Shown piece by piece: positions 18,235 to 27,413 of a DNA stretch of 49,439 bases. This DNA is from Aureimonas phyllosphaerae (GTDB taxonomy: Bacteria; Pseudomonadota; Alphaproteobacteria; Rhizobiales; Rhizobiaceae). The notes under the pieces were generated by a model. It saw only the letters and a program-made list of their open reading frames with translations. It did no database searches and had not been told where the DNA came from. Numbering within the stretch: position 1 is the first letter of the stretch; the number at the start of each line of letters is the position of its first letter. A program made the position numbers and the translations under genes. The stretch spans positions 1-49,439 of the forward strand of contig NZ_FOOA01000024.1 of NCBI RefSeq assembly GCF_900113065.1. The letters run 5' to 3'.

Positions 18235-19440
18235 TTAGCGTGTGATCAGCCGCGACGAAGTCCGCACCGAGGCGGCATCGACTAGAGGCCCGCTGACGCC
18301 GCTCGTCGCAGAGTTGATGATGTCAAGGAACTTGACGACCTCGATGGAGTCCGAGTTGGACACGTAGATTATGTCCTTGTCCCGCATCGGGAATTGCTGA
18401 GCGAGGAAGAACGTGGATGGATCGCGCAGGTTGGCGCGGAAGATGACCGGGAAGCTCAAGCCCGTTTTGCCCGCCACCGGGAAGCCCATCCGCGTCAGGG
18501 TCTCGCCATCCACCATTCGGTAGAGGAAGACCTGGCCTGGATCGGCGCGCGAATCAAGCAGACCGCCAGCCTTCCCGACGCCTTCCGCCCAGCTGAGGTT
18601 CAGGTCGTCGAAGTCGATCGACCCGTTGAGGCCCGAGGCGCCGAAGGCCAGATAGGTCCGGCGCTCGCGGTTCACGTAGATCGTGTCGTTGGGGTAGACG
18701 AAGATGTTGTCACTTGGGCTCGTGACGAGTTGGTTGAACGGCACGGTGGCGGAGGTTCCGCCACGCTGCAGCGTGACGCTGGTCTCCTCCGCGGGAGCGC
18801 TGATACCGCCCGCGCGGGAGATGACGTCAAGGACGCGCTCGCCTCCCTCACTCAGGCTGATCCGGGCGGCTTCGTTTACGTCGCCGAGCACCGAGACTTG
18901 GCTGGACCGCTTCTCGATCAGGTTGATGATTGCTTGCGGCTCGATAGCGCGGTTGGCGAGCCGATCCTCGATATCGGCCTGAACCTGAGCCGGGGTTCGA
19001 CCAGAGACGGTCAGCGTTCCGGCATAGGGCACCGAGATCCGGCCGGTCGTATCGATCGTCTGCGGCGGCAGCGTGATGAAGTTGCCCGGTCGGCTGCCTG
19101 CCTCGGCCGGGATGAACAGGCCGCCAGCCGAAGATTCGAATAGTGTGATTTGGATCGTGTCGCCGTTGCCGAGCGGTAACTCGGGGGCCCCACGGCGGGT
19201 CGGCCCGAAGCCTCGGGACAATCCCTGCGACTGCATCGGGAAATATCCAAGCACCGTTTCCGTCAGGTCGACGAGGACGTAGTCGGTCAGCGGCTTCTTT
19301 TTGTCGGCGGCGAAATAAAGCGTCGCCTCATCCCGGATCCGCTTGTCGTCGGGTCCGGAGCGGGGCAGCGTCGTGCAGCCCGCCAGCGCAACTGTGCAGA
19401 GGACGCCCAAAGTCAGGCAGGTCGTTTTGGTGGTGCGCAA
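18235..19440 (-). CDS. outer-membrane polysaccharide export lipoprotein (Wza/ExoF-like)
   Basis: A 401-residue polysaccharide export protein. The N-terminus is a lipoprotein signal with lipobox LAGC (Cys about residue 21), then a Poly_export domain (LGNGDTIQITLFESS...GRISVPYAGTLTVSGRTPAQV) and SLBB-type domains (QVSVLGDVNEAARISLSEGG and further). Such proteins form or gate the outer-membrane channel for EPS. It follows prsE on the same strand after a 198-base gap with two hairpins, and works with the Wzc-like protein encoded upstream. The length is normal for the family. Confidence 0.92.
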   Translation of the reverse strand: MRTTKTTCLTLGVLCTVALAGCTTLPRSGPDDKRIRDEATLYFAADKKKPLTDYVLVDLTETVLGYFPMQSQGLSRGFGPTRRGAPELPLGNGDTIQITLFESSAGGLFIPAEAGSRPGNFITLPPQTIDTTGRISVPYAGTLTVSGRTPAQVQADIEDRLANRAIEPQAIINLIEKRSSQVSVLGDVNEAARISLSEGGERVLDVISRAGGISAPAEETSVTLQRGGTSATVPFNQLVTSPSDNIFVYPNDTIYVNRERRTYLAFGASGLNGSIDFDDLNLSWAEGVGKAGGLLDSRADPGQVFLYRMVDGETLTRMGFPVAGKTGLSFPVIFRANLRDPSTFFLAQQFPMRDKDIIYVSNSDSIEVVKFLDIINSATSGVSGPLVDAASVRTSSRLITR

Positions 19441-19579
19441 AATCGATTACCTATCCGACGGACACAGAAACACGGGCCGCGAACCATAAGCTGGCTTGGC
19501 AGGCAGTCCTATAGCGTTTGAACGAGAAGTTTGATTCAATGGTAAACGGTTGCATTTACGCGACAGTCATGGAGCAAAT

Positions 19580-19630
19580 GCCCGGCGGTGCCCTCCGCCG
19601 GGCGAGCCGTCGGCCGCTAGCCGGCGGCTC
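19580..19630 (-). terminator. tandem GC hairpins downstream of prsE
   Basis: Two adjacent inverted repeats lie just past the prsE stop. The first has a perfect 9-bp stem (GCCCGGCGG/CCGCCGGGC, 19580-19603, 6-base loop); the second (19604-19630) has an 11-bp stem with one T-G wobble and a 5-base loop. No long T tract follows on the minus strand, so efficiency as an intrinsic terminator is doubtful; they could instead stabilise the secretion mRNA. Confidence 0.5.
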
Positions 19631-19638
19631 GGGTCGGC

Positions 19639-20949
19639 TCACCGCTCGCGGAAGGCACGCACGACCTGATCCGAGAGCGGCTGCACCAGATAGGACAGCG
19701 CTGTGCGCTCGCCGGTCTGGATGAACGCTTCCACGGGCATGCCGGGAACCGCCCGCAGCCCTTCTAGCCGGGCCATCTCCTCGCTCGTCACCTCGATCCG
19801 AGCGGAATAGAAGGACAGGCCGGTACGCTGATCCTCCGTCACGTCCGCCGCCACGCGCGACACGGTCCCCGTCACCTCGGGCGTGGTGCGAGCGTTGATC
19901 GCCGAGAAGCGCAGCTTGGCCGTCTGGCCGACATGCACATCGTTGATGTCCTTAGGCAGGATTTTGATCTCGACGCTGAGTTTTTCCTCGAGCGGAACGA
20001 TATCCATGATCGTCTCGCCGGGACGGATGACGCCGCTGATCGTGTGAACCGCCAGCTTGTGGACGACGCCCTCCTGGGGGGCGCGGATCTCGATTCGCTT
20101 CAGCTCGTCCTCGGCCGCCGTCTTGCGCTCGACAAGTTCGGCGATCTGGTTGCGCGCCTCCTGGATCTCGCGAGAGGCCGCCTCGCGGGCGTCATGATCT
20201 ACTTGGATGATCTGCAGCTTAGCGGCGGCGATCTTTCCGCGCGCCTCGGCGATTGTCGTGGTGAGCTGGCCGCGCTCGCCCAGCGTCTCGGCCCGTTCGC
20301 GCTTCAGCGTGGTCGCGCGGGTCGCAGTGACGAGCTTCTTCTGGACGAGCGCGACGACGCTGCCGAGTTCCTCGTCGATCAGTGCGAGTTGCTCGTCCTT
20401 GGAGGCGACTTGCTCGGTAAGGCCTGCGATCGTTCCCTCCAGCTCGTCGATCCGTCCCCGGAGCTGCGTCTGCTGGCCTTCCCGAGCGGCCCGGCGCAGA
20501 TCGAACATGGTCTTCTCTCCCGCCAGCGCCGCCCTTACGTCGGGCTGCTCGAGCCTGTCTGTCAGCTCCGGGGGCACTACGGGCGCCGGAAGCGACAACT
20601 GCTCGGCCTCGGCCCGCGCCTTGCGTGCGAGCGCCTCGTCGAGCCGCTTGACCACGATCTGCTCGGTCGCGCGCGCCTGCGTGGGGTCGAGCCGTACCAG
20701 GAGCTGGCCCGCAGCGACACGGTCTCCCTCGCGGACGGCCAGGGTCTCCACCACCCCGCCAAGCGGGTGCTGCGCCTGCTTGGTGGCGGTATCGACGACG
20801 AGGGCGCCGTGGGCGATCACCGCGCCAGCCAGAGTGGCGTTCGCCGCCCATCCGCCGACGACGCCGCCCAGAAGTGCCACGAGGGCGATGCCGGCCACGA
20901 GGTGACGGCGGATCGAGCGCTGGGTCGTGTTGGAGAGAAGCTTGCTCAT
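19639..20949 (-). CDS. prsE: type I secretion membrane-fusion protein (HlyD/PrsE family)
   Basis: A 436-residue periplasmic adaptor of a type I secretion system. One N-terminal membrane segment (HLVAGIALVALLGGVVGGWA, about 16-36), a lipoyl-like motif (TLAVREGDRVAAGQLLVRLD), a long coiled coil (about 110-290, rich in Glu/Arg/Gln), then the second lipoyl half (IEIRAPQEGVVHKLAVHTISG) and beta-barrel region ending GMPVEAFIQTGERTALSYLVQPL, typical of the HlyD/PrtE group. The ATG overlaps the PrsD stop (ATGA), so the two are translationally coupled. The outer-membrane TolC partner is not in the window. The likely substrates are the RTX proteins encoded at both ends of the locus. Confidence 0.93.
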   Translation of the reverse strand: MSKLLSNTTQRSIRRHLVAGIALVALLGGVVGGWAANATLAGAVIAHGALVVDTATKQAQHPLGGVVETLAVREGDRVAAGQLLVRLDPTQARATEQIVVKRLDEALARKARAEAEQLSLPAPVVPPELTDRLEQPDVRAALAGEKTMFDLRRAAREGQQTQLRGRIDELEGTIAGLTEQVASKDEQLALIDEELGSVVALVQKKLVTATRATTLKRERAETLGERGQLTTTIAEARGKIAAAKLQIIQVDHDAREAASREIQEARNQIAELVERKTAAEDELKRIEIRAPQEGVVHKLAVHTISGVIRPGETIMDIVPLEEKLSVEIKILPKDINDVHVGQTAKLRFSAINARTTPEVTGTVSRVAADVTEDQRTGLSFYSARIEVTSEEMARLEGLRAVPGMPVEAFIQTGERTALSYLVQPLSDQVVRAFRER

Positions 20950-22745
20950 GCGGATCCCGCCTGTGAGTTCTGCAGACCTCGCTGCTGGGAATAGGGACGC
21001 CCGTCCGAGACAGCGGGCGAGGCTGGCGGCGGGGCGACGGACGCGGGTGACAGGACGCGGCCGAGGATGTCGTCCTTGTCGCCGAAGGCCTGGACCCGGC
21101 CATTGGCCATGACGAGAACGAGGTTCATCGCAATCAGCGCGCTCGGTCGGTGGGCGACCACGATGACGATGCCGCCCCGGAGCCGGACGCCGGCCAGCGC
21201 GTTCGTCAGCGCGGCCTCGCCGTCGGCGTCGAGATTGGAGTTCGGCTCGTCGAGGACGACCAAGAAGGGCTTGCGGAACAGCGCCCGGGCAAGGCCGATC
21301 CGCTGGCGCTGGCCCACCGACAGGGCGAGCCCGTTCTCGCCGGTCGCCGTCTCGTAGCCGTCCGGCAGGCGAACGATCATCTCGTGGACGCCGGCGGCGA
21401 CGGCCGCCTCGATAACTTCCTCGGGGGTCGCCGAAGGGTCGAAGCGGGCGATATTCTGCGCTACGGTCCCGGGGAAGAGCTGAAGCTCCTGCGGCAGGTA
21501 GCCGATATGGGCGCCGAGCCGGTCGGCGGACCACTGGTCGATCGCGGCGCCGTCGAGGCGGACGGCTCCGTTCATGGGCGCCCAGACCCCGACGATCGCC
21601 CGGATCAGGGTGGATTTGCCCGAGGCGCTCTGGCCGATGATGCCCAGACCGTCGCCCGCCTTCACCCGGAAGGTGGCGTCGCGCACGAACGGCACGCGTA
21701 CCGCCGGGGGAGCGACGCTCAGGTTCTCGATCGAGAGGGTCCGGGACGGCGGCGGCAGGTCGAGCGGCGCGGTGGGGAGCGGAAGGTTCTGAAGCACGTT
21801 GGACAGGCGCTTCCAGCTTGCGCGGGTCGCGATGAAGGGGCGCCACTGGCCGATCGCGAGCTCGACGGGCGCCAGGGCGCGCGCGCTGAGGATGGAGCTG
21901 GCTATGATGATGCCGCCCGTCGCCTGACCGTTGATGACGAGATAGGCGCCGACCGTGAGCACTGCCGACTGGAGCAGCATGCGCGTGACCTTCGAGATGG
22001 CGCCGAGGCCGGCATTTAGGTCGGCGCAGCGCTGCTGCGCTGCCGCCAGTTTGTCGTTGACTTCGGTCCAGGACTGGCCAACGCGCGCTTCCATGCCCAT
22101 GGCGCGCAGGACCTCGGCGTTGCGCCGGAACGTGTCGGACAGCATGCCCCGCTGGCGGCCGAGTGTATACGCCGCCTCGACCGGCTTGCGCGACATGATC
22201 TCGGTGCACAGCGCGATCACGACGAGGACCAGCCCGCCGATCGTCGCGGCCCAGCCGATAGCCTGATGGAACGCGAAGCAGATCGTCAGGTAAAAGGGAA
22301 TCCAGGGCAGGTCGAAGAGCGCCGTCGGCCCGGGGCCGGCCAGGAAGTTGCGGACGATGTCGAGGTCGCGCGAGGGCTGGGTGCTGTCGATGCCGGTCGC
22401 GGTGAGCGGCAGTCGGGTGATCGCCTGGAGAGCGCGTCCGCTTAGCTGCGAGTCCACCGCCGTCCCAATCCGCGCCAGGAGGCGGCCGCGGATCATATCA
22501 ACGATGCCCTGGAAACCGTAGAGGATCGTCACGATCACGGCGAGGCCCACCAGCGTCGGGATGCTGCCGCTGGGCAAGACGCGGTCGTAGACCTCCAGCA
22601 TGTAGAAGGAGCCGGTTAGGAACAGAATGTTCAGGACGCCGCTCAGGATCGCGATGCCCACGAGCGCCCAGCGACAGGTGGCGAGCGCCTTCACGATCTC
22701 GGCGCGACCGACGGGCAGCGATGCGTCTCGCGATGTTCCAACCAT
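20946..22745 (-). CDS. prsD: type I secretion ABC permease/ATPase (PrsD family)
   Basis: A 599-residue half-transporter of the PrtD/PrsD type: six-helix membrane domain (about 20-310) then an ABC ATPase with Walker A GQSASGKST (about 370), signature LSVGQRQRIGLARAL (about 477) and Walker B FLVVLDEPNSNLD (about 493). It energises export of C-terminal-signal proteins such as RTX glycanases. I chose ATG 22745, which has GGGGAT upstream; ATG 22760 is an alternative. It has no N-terminal C39-like domain, consistent with RTX rather than bacteriocin substrates. Cotranscribed with prsE. Confidence 0.94.
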   Translation of the reverse strand: MVGTSRDASLPVGRAEIVKALATCRWALVGIAILSGVLNILFLTGSFYMLEVYDRVLPSGSIPTLVGLAVIVTILYGFQGIVDMIRGRLLARIGTAVDSQLSGRALQAITRLPLTATGIDSTQPSRDLDIVRNFLAGPGPTALFDLPWIPFYLTICFAFHQAIGWAATIGGLVLVVIALCTEIMSRKPVEAAYTLGRQRGMLSDTFRRNAEVLRAMGMEARVGQSWTEVNDKLAAAQQRCADLNAGLGAISKVTRMLLQSAVLTVGAYLVINGQATGGIIIASSILSARALAPVELAIGQWRPFIATRASWKRLSNVLQNLPLPTAPLDLPPPSRTLSIENLSVAPPAVRVPFVRDATFRVKAGDGLGIIGQSASGKSTLIRAIVGVWAPMNGAVRLDGAAIDQWSADRLGAHIGYLPQELQLFPGTVAQNIARFDPSATPEEVIEAAVAAGVHEMIVRLPDGYETATGENGLALSVGQRQRIGLARALFRKPFLVVLDEPNSNLDADGEAALTNALAGVRLRGGIVIVVAHRPSALIAMNLVLVMANGRVQAFGDKDDILGRVLSPASVAPPPASPAVSDGRPYSQQRGLQNSQAGSA

Positions 22746-22896
22746 GTGGCAGATCCCCATCCGCAACGTCTTGACCGTTCGACGGGAACGGGCGGACCAA
22801 AACCAATCTAGACATGCACCGCTTGCGAATTCGCGAACGGTCCTAAGCTCCTATGCCAGATCCGACTGTCGGCAACGGACGTCGCGGCGCGACCGG

Positions 22897-23673
22897 TCAG
22901 GGTTGTCCCGCGCCGAACGGCTCGTAGTCGAAGTGGCGGTAGCGCTCGGTTTTCCCGAAGGTCGAGCGGCGATAGTTCGTACCGCCGGCCAGCGACTCCA
23001 GCCGTTCCGCCGGCAGGTCGACGACCAGCTCGTCCGCGAGCGACCCCCGTCCGGCGTCGCGAAGGCGCCCCAGTACCGCGGAGGCCTGCGCGACCGGCGC
23101 CAAGGCCATCGCCCGGCGTAGGTCGCTTGCGACGTCGAGGTCCAGCCGGGCTTCGGGACGGCTTAGGGCCAGCGCGGCGAGCTGCGCCCGCTTCAGAAGC
23201 AGGTCCCCCTCGAAAGGCGAGAGCAGGGCCGACGTCCGCAGGAGCGGCTGCGTCCTGCCCCAGTCGGAGGACGCGCGGTACTCGAGCAGCGCGAGCAGGT
23301 ACCACAAGTTCGCATCCGCAGCGTTGCACAGAAGCCCCTCCCGGACCACCGCCACCGCGTCGCGCGCCGCTTGGTCGCGCTGCGCCGGCGCCGCGTCGGC
23401 GGCCGCACTGCGCCGAAGGAGATCCAGCACGATGGTCACCCGGCTGCGGGCGATGTCCCAGTCGCAGCTTCCAGGATCGCGCAGGCTGATCCGCTCGGCG
23501 AGCTCGTCGCGCACCGGCTCCGGCAGGTTCAGCGGACCGGGCGCCGACTCTAGACGCAGCGCGTAGCGAACCCATGGCTCGGCCGAGAGCGCGCCGACCA
23601 GCGCATACGTGCCGCCCGCGACCGTCAGCAGGGCCGCGAGAACCACGATGGTGTCCGCCGAGCGCCGCGACAT
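22897..23673 (-). CDS. membrane-anchored hypothetical protein of EPS operon
   Basis: A 258-residue protein with one N-terminal membrane segment (TIVVLAALLTVAGGTYALVGAL) and a largely alpha-helical, Ala/Leu/Arg-rich body (NLWYLLALLEYRASSDWG and SALLSPFEGDLLLKRAQLA recall TPR-like repeats). It starts three bases after the stop of the tyrosine-kinase gene, so it is almost certainly in the same operon. Similar small single-span TPR-like proteins occur in alphaproteobacterial EPS clusters without assigned function. A scaffold role in the export complex is speculation. Confidence 0.78.
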   Translation of the reverse strand: MSRRSADTIVVLAALLTVAGGTYALVGALSAEPWVRYALRLESAPGPLNLPEPVRDELAERISLRDPGSCDWDIARSRVTIVLDLLRRSAAADAAPAQRDQAARDAVAVVREGLLCNAADANLWYLLALLEYRASSDWGRTQPLLRTSALLSPFEGDLLLKRAQLAALALSRPEARLDLDVASDLRRAMALAPVAQASAVLGRLRDAGRGSLADELVVDLPAERLESLAGGTNYRRSTFGKTERYRHFDYEPFGAGQP

Positions 23674-23676
23674 GGG

Positions 23677-25950
23677 TCAGTTGCGGTAGTAGGACTCGTA
23701 GCGCGATGCGTAATATTCGGGCGAGCCGTAGGACCGGTAGAACTTCATCTTCTTGCTGTCGGCCTTGTTCAGGACGACGCCGAGGGAATGGTTCCGGAAC
23801 ACCGGGCTGTTGCCCATCGCACTGCGTACGAGCTGGCGGGACGTGCGGCCCCATTCGACCACAAAGACGAACCCGTCCACACGGCTGGCGAATGCCTTCG
23901 CATCCACTACCGGGCCGACCGGCGGCAGATCCACGATCACGTATTCGAACTTCTCGCGGAACTGAGCTAGGATCTGCGCCATCTTGGCCGACGCCAGGAC
24001 GTCGCTGGTGTTGGAGACGCGGCTCTTCAAGATGGTCGGAAGAACAGCCAGCGGGATCGAGCTCTCCCAGAGCAAGGCCTCGTCGGGATCGGCATTGTCG
24101 ATGATGACCTCGACGAGCCCGCGCTCCGGCTTGGTATCGAGGCTGCGCGTCAGTCCGGGATTACGGATGTCGCCATCGATCAGAAGGGTTCTGGCGCCCT
24201 GCAGGGCGAGAAGGTTCCCGAGACTCGCCGCCACCGAAGATTTGCCCTCTGACGGCACGCAGGACACGATGCCGATGACCTTCGAGGGAATGTTGGGCAT
24301 GTTCAGGTCGGCCGCGACCTTAATGTTGCGCAGCGTCTCGGCGAAGGACGACATCGGCCGGCGCCGCACGTAGGTAGATAGCGCGCCGCCGGGCCACAGG
24401 CGCGACGCCGGGCCGGGCTCGCCGCCCTTCGCCTCGCCGGCATCCACGAGCGGCATGAAGCCGAGGAACTCCATGTCGAGCTCGCTGCGGACCTGACTGC
24501 CGACACGGAAGAAGCGCTCGCGGTACTCGCGAAGCCCGGACACGGCGCCGCCGGCCGCGGCGCCCAGGCCCGCGAACAGCGCCATGACCAAGAGCTTGCG
24601 CGGCGCGCTCGGATTCTCCGGCACGGTTGGGTCGGTGATGATGCGCGCGTCGGTGATGGGGAAGGACTGCTGCTGGACGGTCTGCTGGTAGCGCTGCAGG
24701 AAGTCGTCGTAGAGCGAGCGATAGGCCTCGGACTCGCGCTCCAGCTCGCGGAGGCGGACCTGCAGCGTGTTGTCGTCGGCGTTCACGGCCCGGATGTCGG
24801 CCAGGCTCGCTTCCAGCGACCGCTCGCGCTCCTGAGAAACCGAGTAGGTGCTGCGATAGCTTTCGGCGATGCGCCGCAGTTCGCCGAAGATCAGCCGCTC
24901 GTACTCGCGCATCTCGGCCTTCAGGCGAACGGCCTGCACATGGTCGGGCCCCAGCTTGCGCGTGATCTCGCTCTCACGCCGCGCCGCCTCGAGATACTGG
25001 TTGCGCAGCGAGTTGATGGTGGAACTGGCGAGCGCGTCGTTGACCACCGCGTCCGTGCGCCCGTCGCTGATCAGCCGCTCGATTTGGTCCAGCTGGGCCT
25101 TGGCCTCGGCCGTCTGCGCGCGTGCGGCGACGAGCTGCGAGTTGATCTCGCCCAGCTCCTGCTGCGAGACGAGCCCGGCGCCGGAGGCGAGCAGCCCGTT
25201 GTCGTTGCGGAACTGCTGGACCGCGAGGTCGGCATCGTAGGATTGCTGGCGCAGCTCGGCGATCCGGTCCTGCAGCCAGGTGCTGGCGCGGCGCGTGGCG
25301 GCGTACTTGGCTTGAAGCTGGTCGTCGAGATAGGCGCTGCCGTAGGCGCGTGCGATCCGGGCCGACAGAGCCGCGTCGGGCGAGGTGTAGGTCAGCCTGA
25401 GAACGTAGGTCTGGCCGACGCGGGCCACGTCGACATTGGCCTGGAGGTTGTCGATCGCCGCGTCGCGCCGCGCCGCCGTCTCGTCGACGCCCTCGGCGGC
25501 CAGTTCGGGGCGGATAGCCGAGAGCACGCCGCTCAGGGCGACACGGATCGAACGCAAGGGGGAGGGACTACCCGCCAGGAACGCGTCGTTCTCGTCGAGC
25601 TTGAGTTCCCGCACCACCGCGGACGCGATCTGGCGGGACTTCAGAAGCTCGACCTGGCTCAGCATCTCGGCCTCGTCCTGAAAGACGCCGCTGGCCGTTG
25701 CCAGCTCGTCCACCAGCTTCGACTGGCCCTTGTCTATCAGGATGTCGGTCGAGGCGGTGTAGACCGGAACGGCCGACATCAGGTAGGCGGCGCCGATCAC
25801 CATGCCGACGGCGATGCCGATCACGACGACCCAGATCTGTCGACGCACCATCGCGAGGATGCGGTCGAAGTCGATGAAGTCTCCCGATCCATCCTTTTCC
25901 GCCATCGCGACGGAGGTCTCTCGGGCGTTCATCTCGGGGTAGTGCAGCAT
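23677..25950 (-). CDS. polysaccharide co-polymerase/tyrosine autokinase (Wzc/ExoP-like)
   Basis: A 757-residue inner-membrane chain-length regulator fused to a BY-kinase. N-terminal Wzz domain with a first membrane helix (VVVIGIAVGMVIGAAYLMSA, about 37-56), a long periplasmic coiled-coil region, a second membrane segment near 475 (after the PENPSAPRK motif), then the kinase with Walker A PSEGKSS (about 565), Walker A' LLIDGDIRNPG and Walker B VIVDLPPVGP. The extreme C-terminus is Tyr-rich (YRSYGSPEYYASRYESYYRN), the usual autophosphorylation cluster. Start at ATG 25950 is adopted; ATGs at 25932 and 25905 are possible. It partners with the export lipoprotein and Wzy-like proteins. Confidence 0.93.
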   Translation of the reverse strand: MLHYPEMNARETSVAMAEKDGSGDFIDFDRILAMVRRQIWVVVIGIAVGMVIGAAYLMSAVPVYTASTDILIDKGQSKLVDELATASGVFQDEAEMLSQVELLKSRQIASAVVRELKLDENDAFLAGSPSPLRSIRVALSGVLSAIRPELAAEGVDETAARRDAAIDNLQANVDVARVGQTYVLRLTYTSPDAALSARIARAYGSAYLDDQLQAKYAATRRASTWLQDRIAELRQQSYDADLAVQQFRNDNGLLASGAGLVSQQELGEINSQLVAARAQTAEAKAQLDQIERLISDGRTDAVVNDALASSTINSLRNQYLEAARRESEITRKLGPDHVQAVRLKAEMREYERLIFGELRRIAESYRSTYSVSQERERSLEASLADIRAVNADDNTLQVRLRELERESEAYRSLYDDFLQRYQQTVQQQSFPITDARIITDPTVPENPSAPRKLLVMALFAGLGAAAGGAVSGLREYRERFFRVGSQVRSELDMEFLGFMPLVDAGEAKGGEPGPASRLWPGGALSTYVRRRPMSSFAETLRNIKVAADLNMPNIPSKVIGIVSCVPSEGKSSVAASLGNLLALQGARTLLIDGDIRNPGLTRSLDTKPERGLVEVIIDNADPDEALLWESSIPLAVLPTILKSRVSNTSDVLASAKMAQILAQFREKFEYVIVDLPPVGPVVDAKAFASRVDGFVFVVEWGRTSRQLVRSAMGNSPVFRNHSLGVVLNKADSKKMKFYRSYGSPEYYASRYESYYRN

Positions 25951-26268
25951 GACGCCTCACGGATGGAAAGTCTGGACGCATTTCGGGACGGCCCGCGGAC
26001 CCCGCCTTGCGGCGACGGCACGAGCGGCGCGAACGGGAGAACCCAAGCGCGACGAAGCGATCCGGGGCGACACCCACCCCCAACCGCTTTTCGCCCGAAC
26101 ATTCTAAGAACCGATTTCAGCCCGGACGGAGACGAACGATCGTTCGTCGGTCCCGTCCTGCCTGTCTCCGGTTGGACCGCAACGACGGCCGAACACCTAC
26201 TGCATTCGAACATCAACTATCCGGGTCGGAATTATGGCGGCGCGAAGGGGTGCCGCAATGCACAACTC
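25951..26268. other. intergenic region upstream of the co-polymerase gene
   Basis: 318 bases without a convincing gene. It lies between the stop of the Gly-rich protein gene and the start of the Wzc-like gene, both minus strand, so it probably holds the promoter of the latter. The part around 26190-26240 is relatively AT-rich. No clear hairpin terminator or known operator was recognised. Confidence 0.5.
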
Positions 26269-27108
26269 CTAGAATACGACCTGGCAACCCGCCGGGCTCG
26301 CATCGACCGTGCATAGGATAAGGCGGCCGGAGGCACCATCCAGCAGACGATCGGACTCGCTCAGGGACACGCTGCCGCCGCCACCGCGGCCGCCGGTCAG
26401 GCCGCCGGTCTGCGCGACGGTCGAGTCGTCGCCGGCAGGACCGGAGGTTCCCGGAGCGCCCCCGCCGCCGAGCGAGCCACCGCCCGCGGCACCGCCGCCA
26501 CCGGCACCCCCGCCGATCGCCGCCGTGCGGTCCTCGTCAGCACCCGACGAGCGTTCGAACGCCTCGATCAGCTCGTTGGAGCCGCTCTGGGCGACCGCCC
26601 ACTGGATGTACGCGGCGTAGCGGGGAGCGAGGCCTTCCGAGTCGCGCATCGCGCTCGCCAGGCCCTCCGCCACCGCGCCGACTTGAGCGTCGCGCACGTC
26701 GGGCATCTTGACGAGGTCGACCAGGGTCAGCACCGACCGATTGTCCGATTCGACCAGGGACCGGACGAACTGAGCCATGTTCCGGCCGCCGCGGGGATTG
26801 TCGTCGAGGATAGATCGCGGCTGCGCCAGCCAAGCCTCGATCGCATTGGCGCCGACGGGCGTGCGCGTGCCGGCATAGGCAGGCGGCACCTCGCCCTCCC
26901 AACCGGCGGGTCCGGCCTGGGACGCGGTCGGCGAACCAGCCGTCGACTGGGCGGCATCCTCAGCCGACCCGGCCGGGACCTGCTCGGAATTCATCGCCGG
27001 CGCGCCGGCCTGCGGCGGGGCGACCGGCGGCGCCGCCGCGTCCTGCGCCACGGCGCCACCCGGCACCAGAAGCGCCAATCCAATCATTCCAGCCCGGAAA
27101 ACATCCAT
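26269..27108 (-). CDS. secreted Ala/Gly-rich hypothetical protein
   Basis: A 279-residue exported protein: signal peptide (RAGMIGLALLVPGGAVA followed by Q), a low-complexity Ala/Pro/Gly region to about residue 75, a helical central part (about 85-195, including NMAQFVRSLVESDNRSVLTL and YAAYIQWAVAQSGSNELIEA), a Gly-rich linker (about 205-245) and a short C-terminal segment with two Cys (ILCTVDASPAGC). I prefer the ATG at 27108; the frame extends to a TTG at 27129. No family recognised. Divergent from the polymerase gene and next to the kinase gene, so an EPS-related role is likely but unproven. Confidence 0.72.
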   Translation of the reverse strand: MDVFRAGMIGLALLVPGGAVAQDAAAPPVAPPQAGAPAMNSEQVPAGSAEDAAQSTAGSPTASQAGPAGWEGEVPPAYAGTRTPVGANAIEAWLAQPRSILDDNPRGGRNMAQFVRSLVESDNRSVLTLVDLVKMPDVRDAQVGAVAEGLASAMRDSEGLAPRYAAYIQWAVAQSGSNELIEAFERSSGADEDRTAAIGGGAGGGGAAGGGSLGGGGAPGTSGPAGDDSTVAQTGGLTGGRGGGGSVSLSESDRLLDGASGRLILCTVDASPAGCQVVF

Positions 27109-27413
27109 ACGCCGTGCCCCTAAACTCAAAAGACCTCTAATACTAACTAGACCCTTAACACAGGATAATTAACGGAGAAAGTCGAGAGAGTTGCAGCCGG
27201 CCCAGGGCAGAAGTTTTTATGCTCCAGTGGGTTAACGCTGGGACACATCGCTACGGCGCGTCGTGGACCCCGCAGCGCGGGACGTGGCGGCGGTCTTGAC
27301 CCTGCGTCCCGCTTCGACACACAGTCCGCCCGCGCTTCGGCGGCGGGGCGCGACGGCACCGCCGACAAGCGGAGGCTTCCATTTCAAATCCATTGGAAAG
27401 CGAGAGGGACGGG
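27109..27413. promoter_or_regulatory. divergent intergenic region of the EPS locus
   Basis: 305 bases between the Gly-rich protein gene (minus) and the polymerase gene (plus). The half near the minus-strand gene (about 27120-27180) is clearly AT-richer than its surroundings and contains TTAACACAGGATAATTAAC, suggesting promoter or regulator binding. As the junction of the two oppositely transcribed halves of the EPS locus, it is the natural place for shared control. No specific box could be assigned. Confidence 0.45.

Noticed and set aside
27163-27181. TTAAC..TTAAC pair in the divergent EPS intergenic region as a CtrA box
   Set aside because: Spacing is ten bases, outside the consensus; kept only as an AT-rich regulatory candidate.
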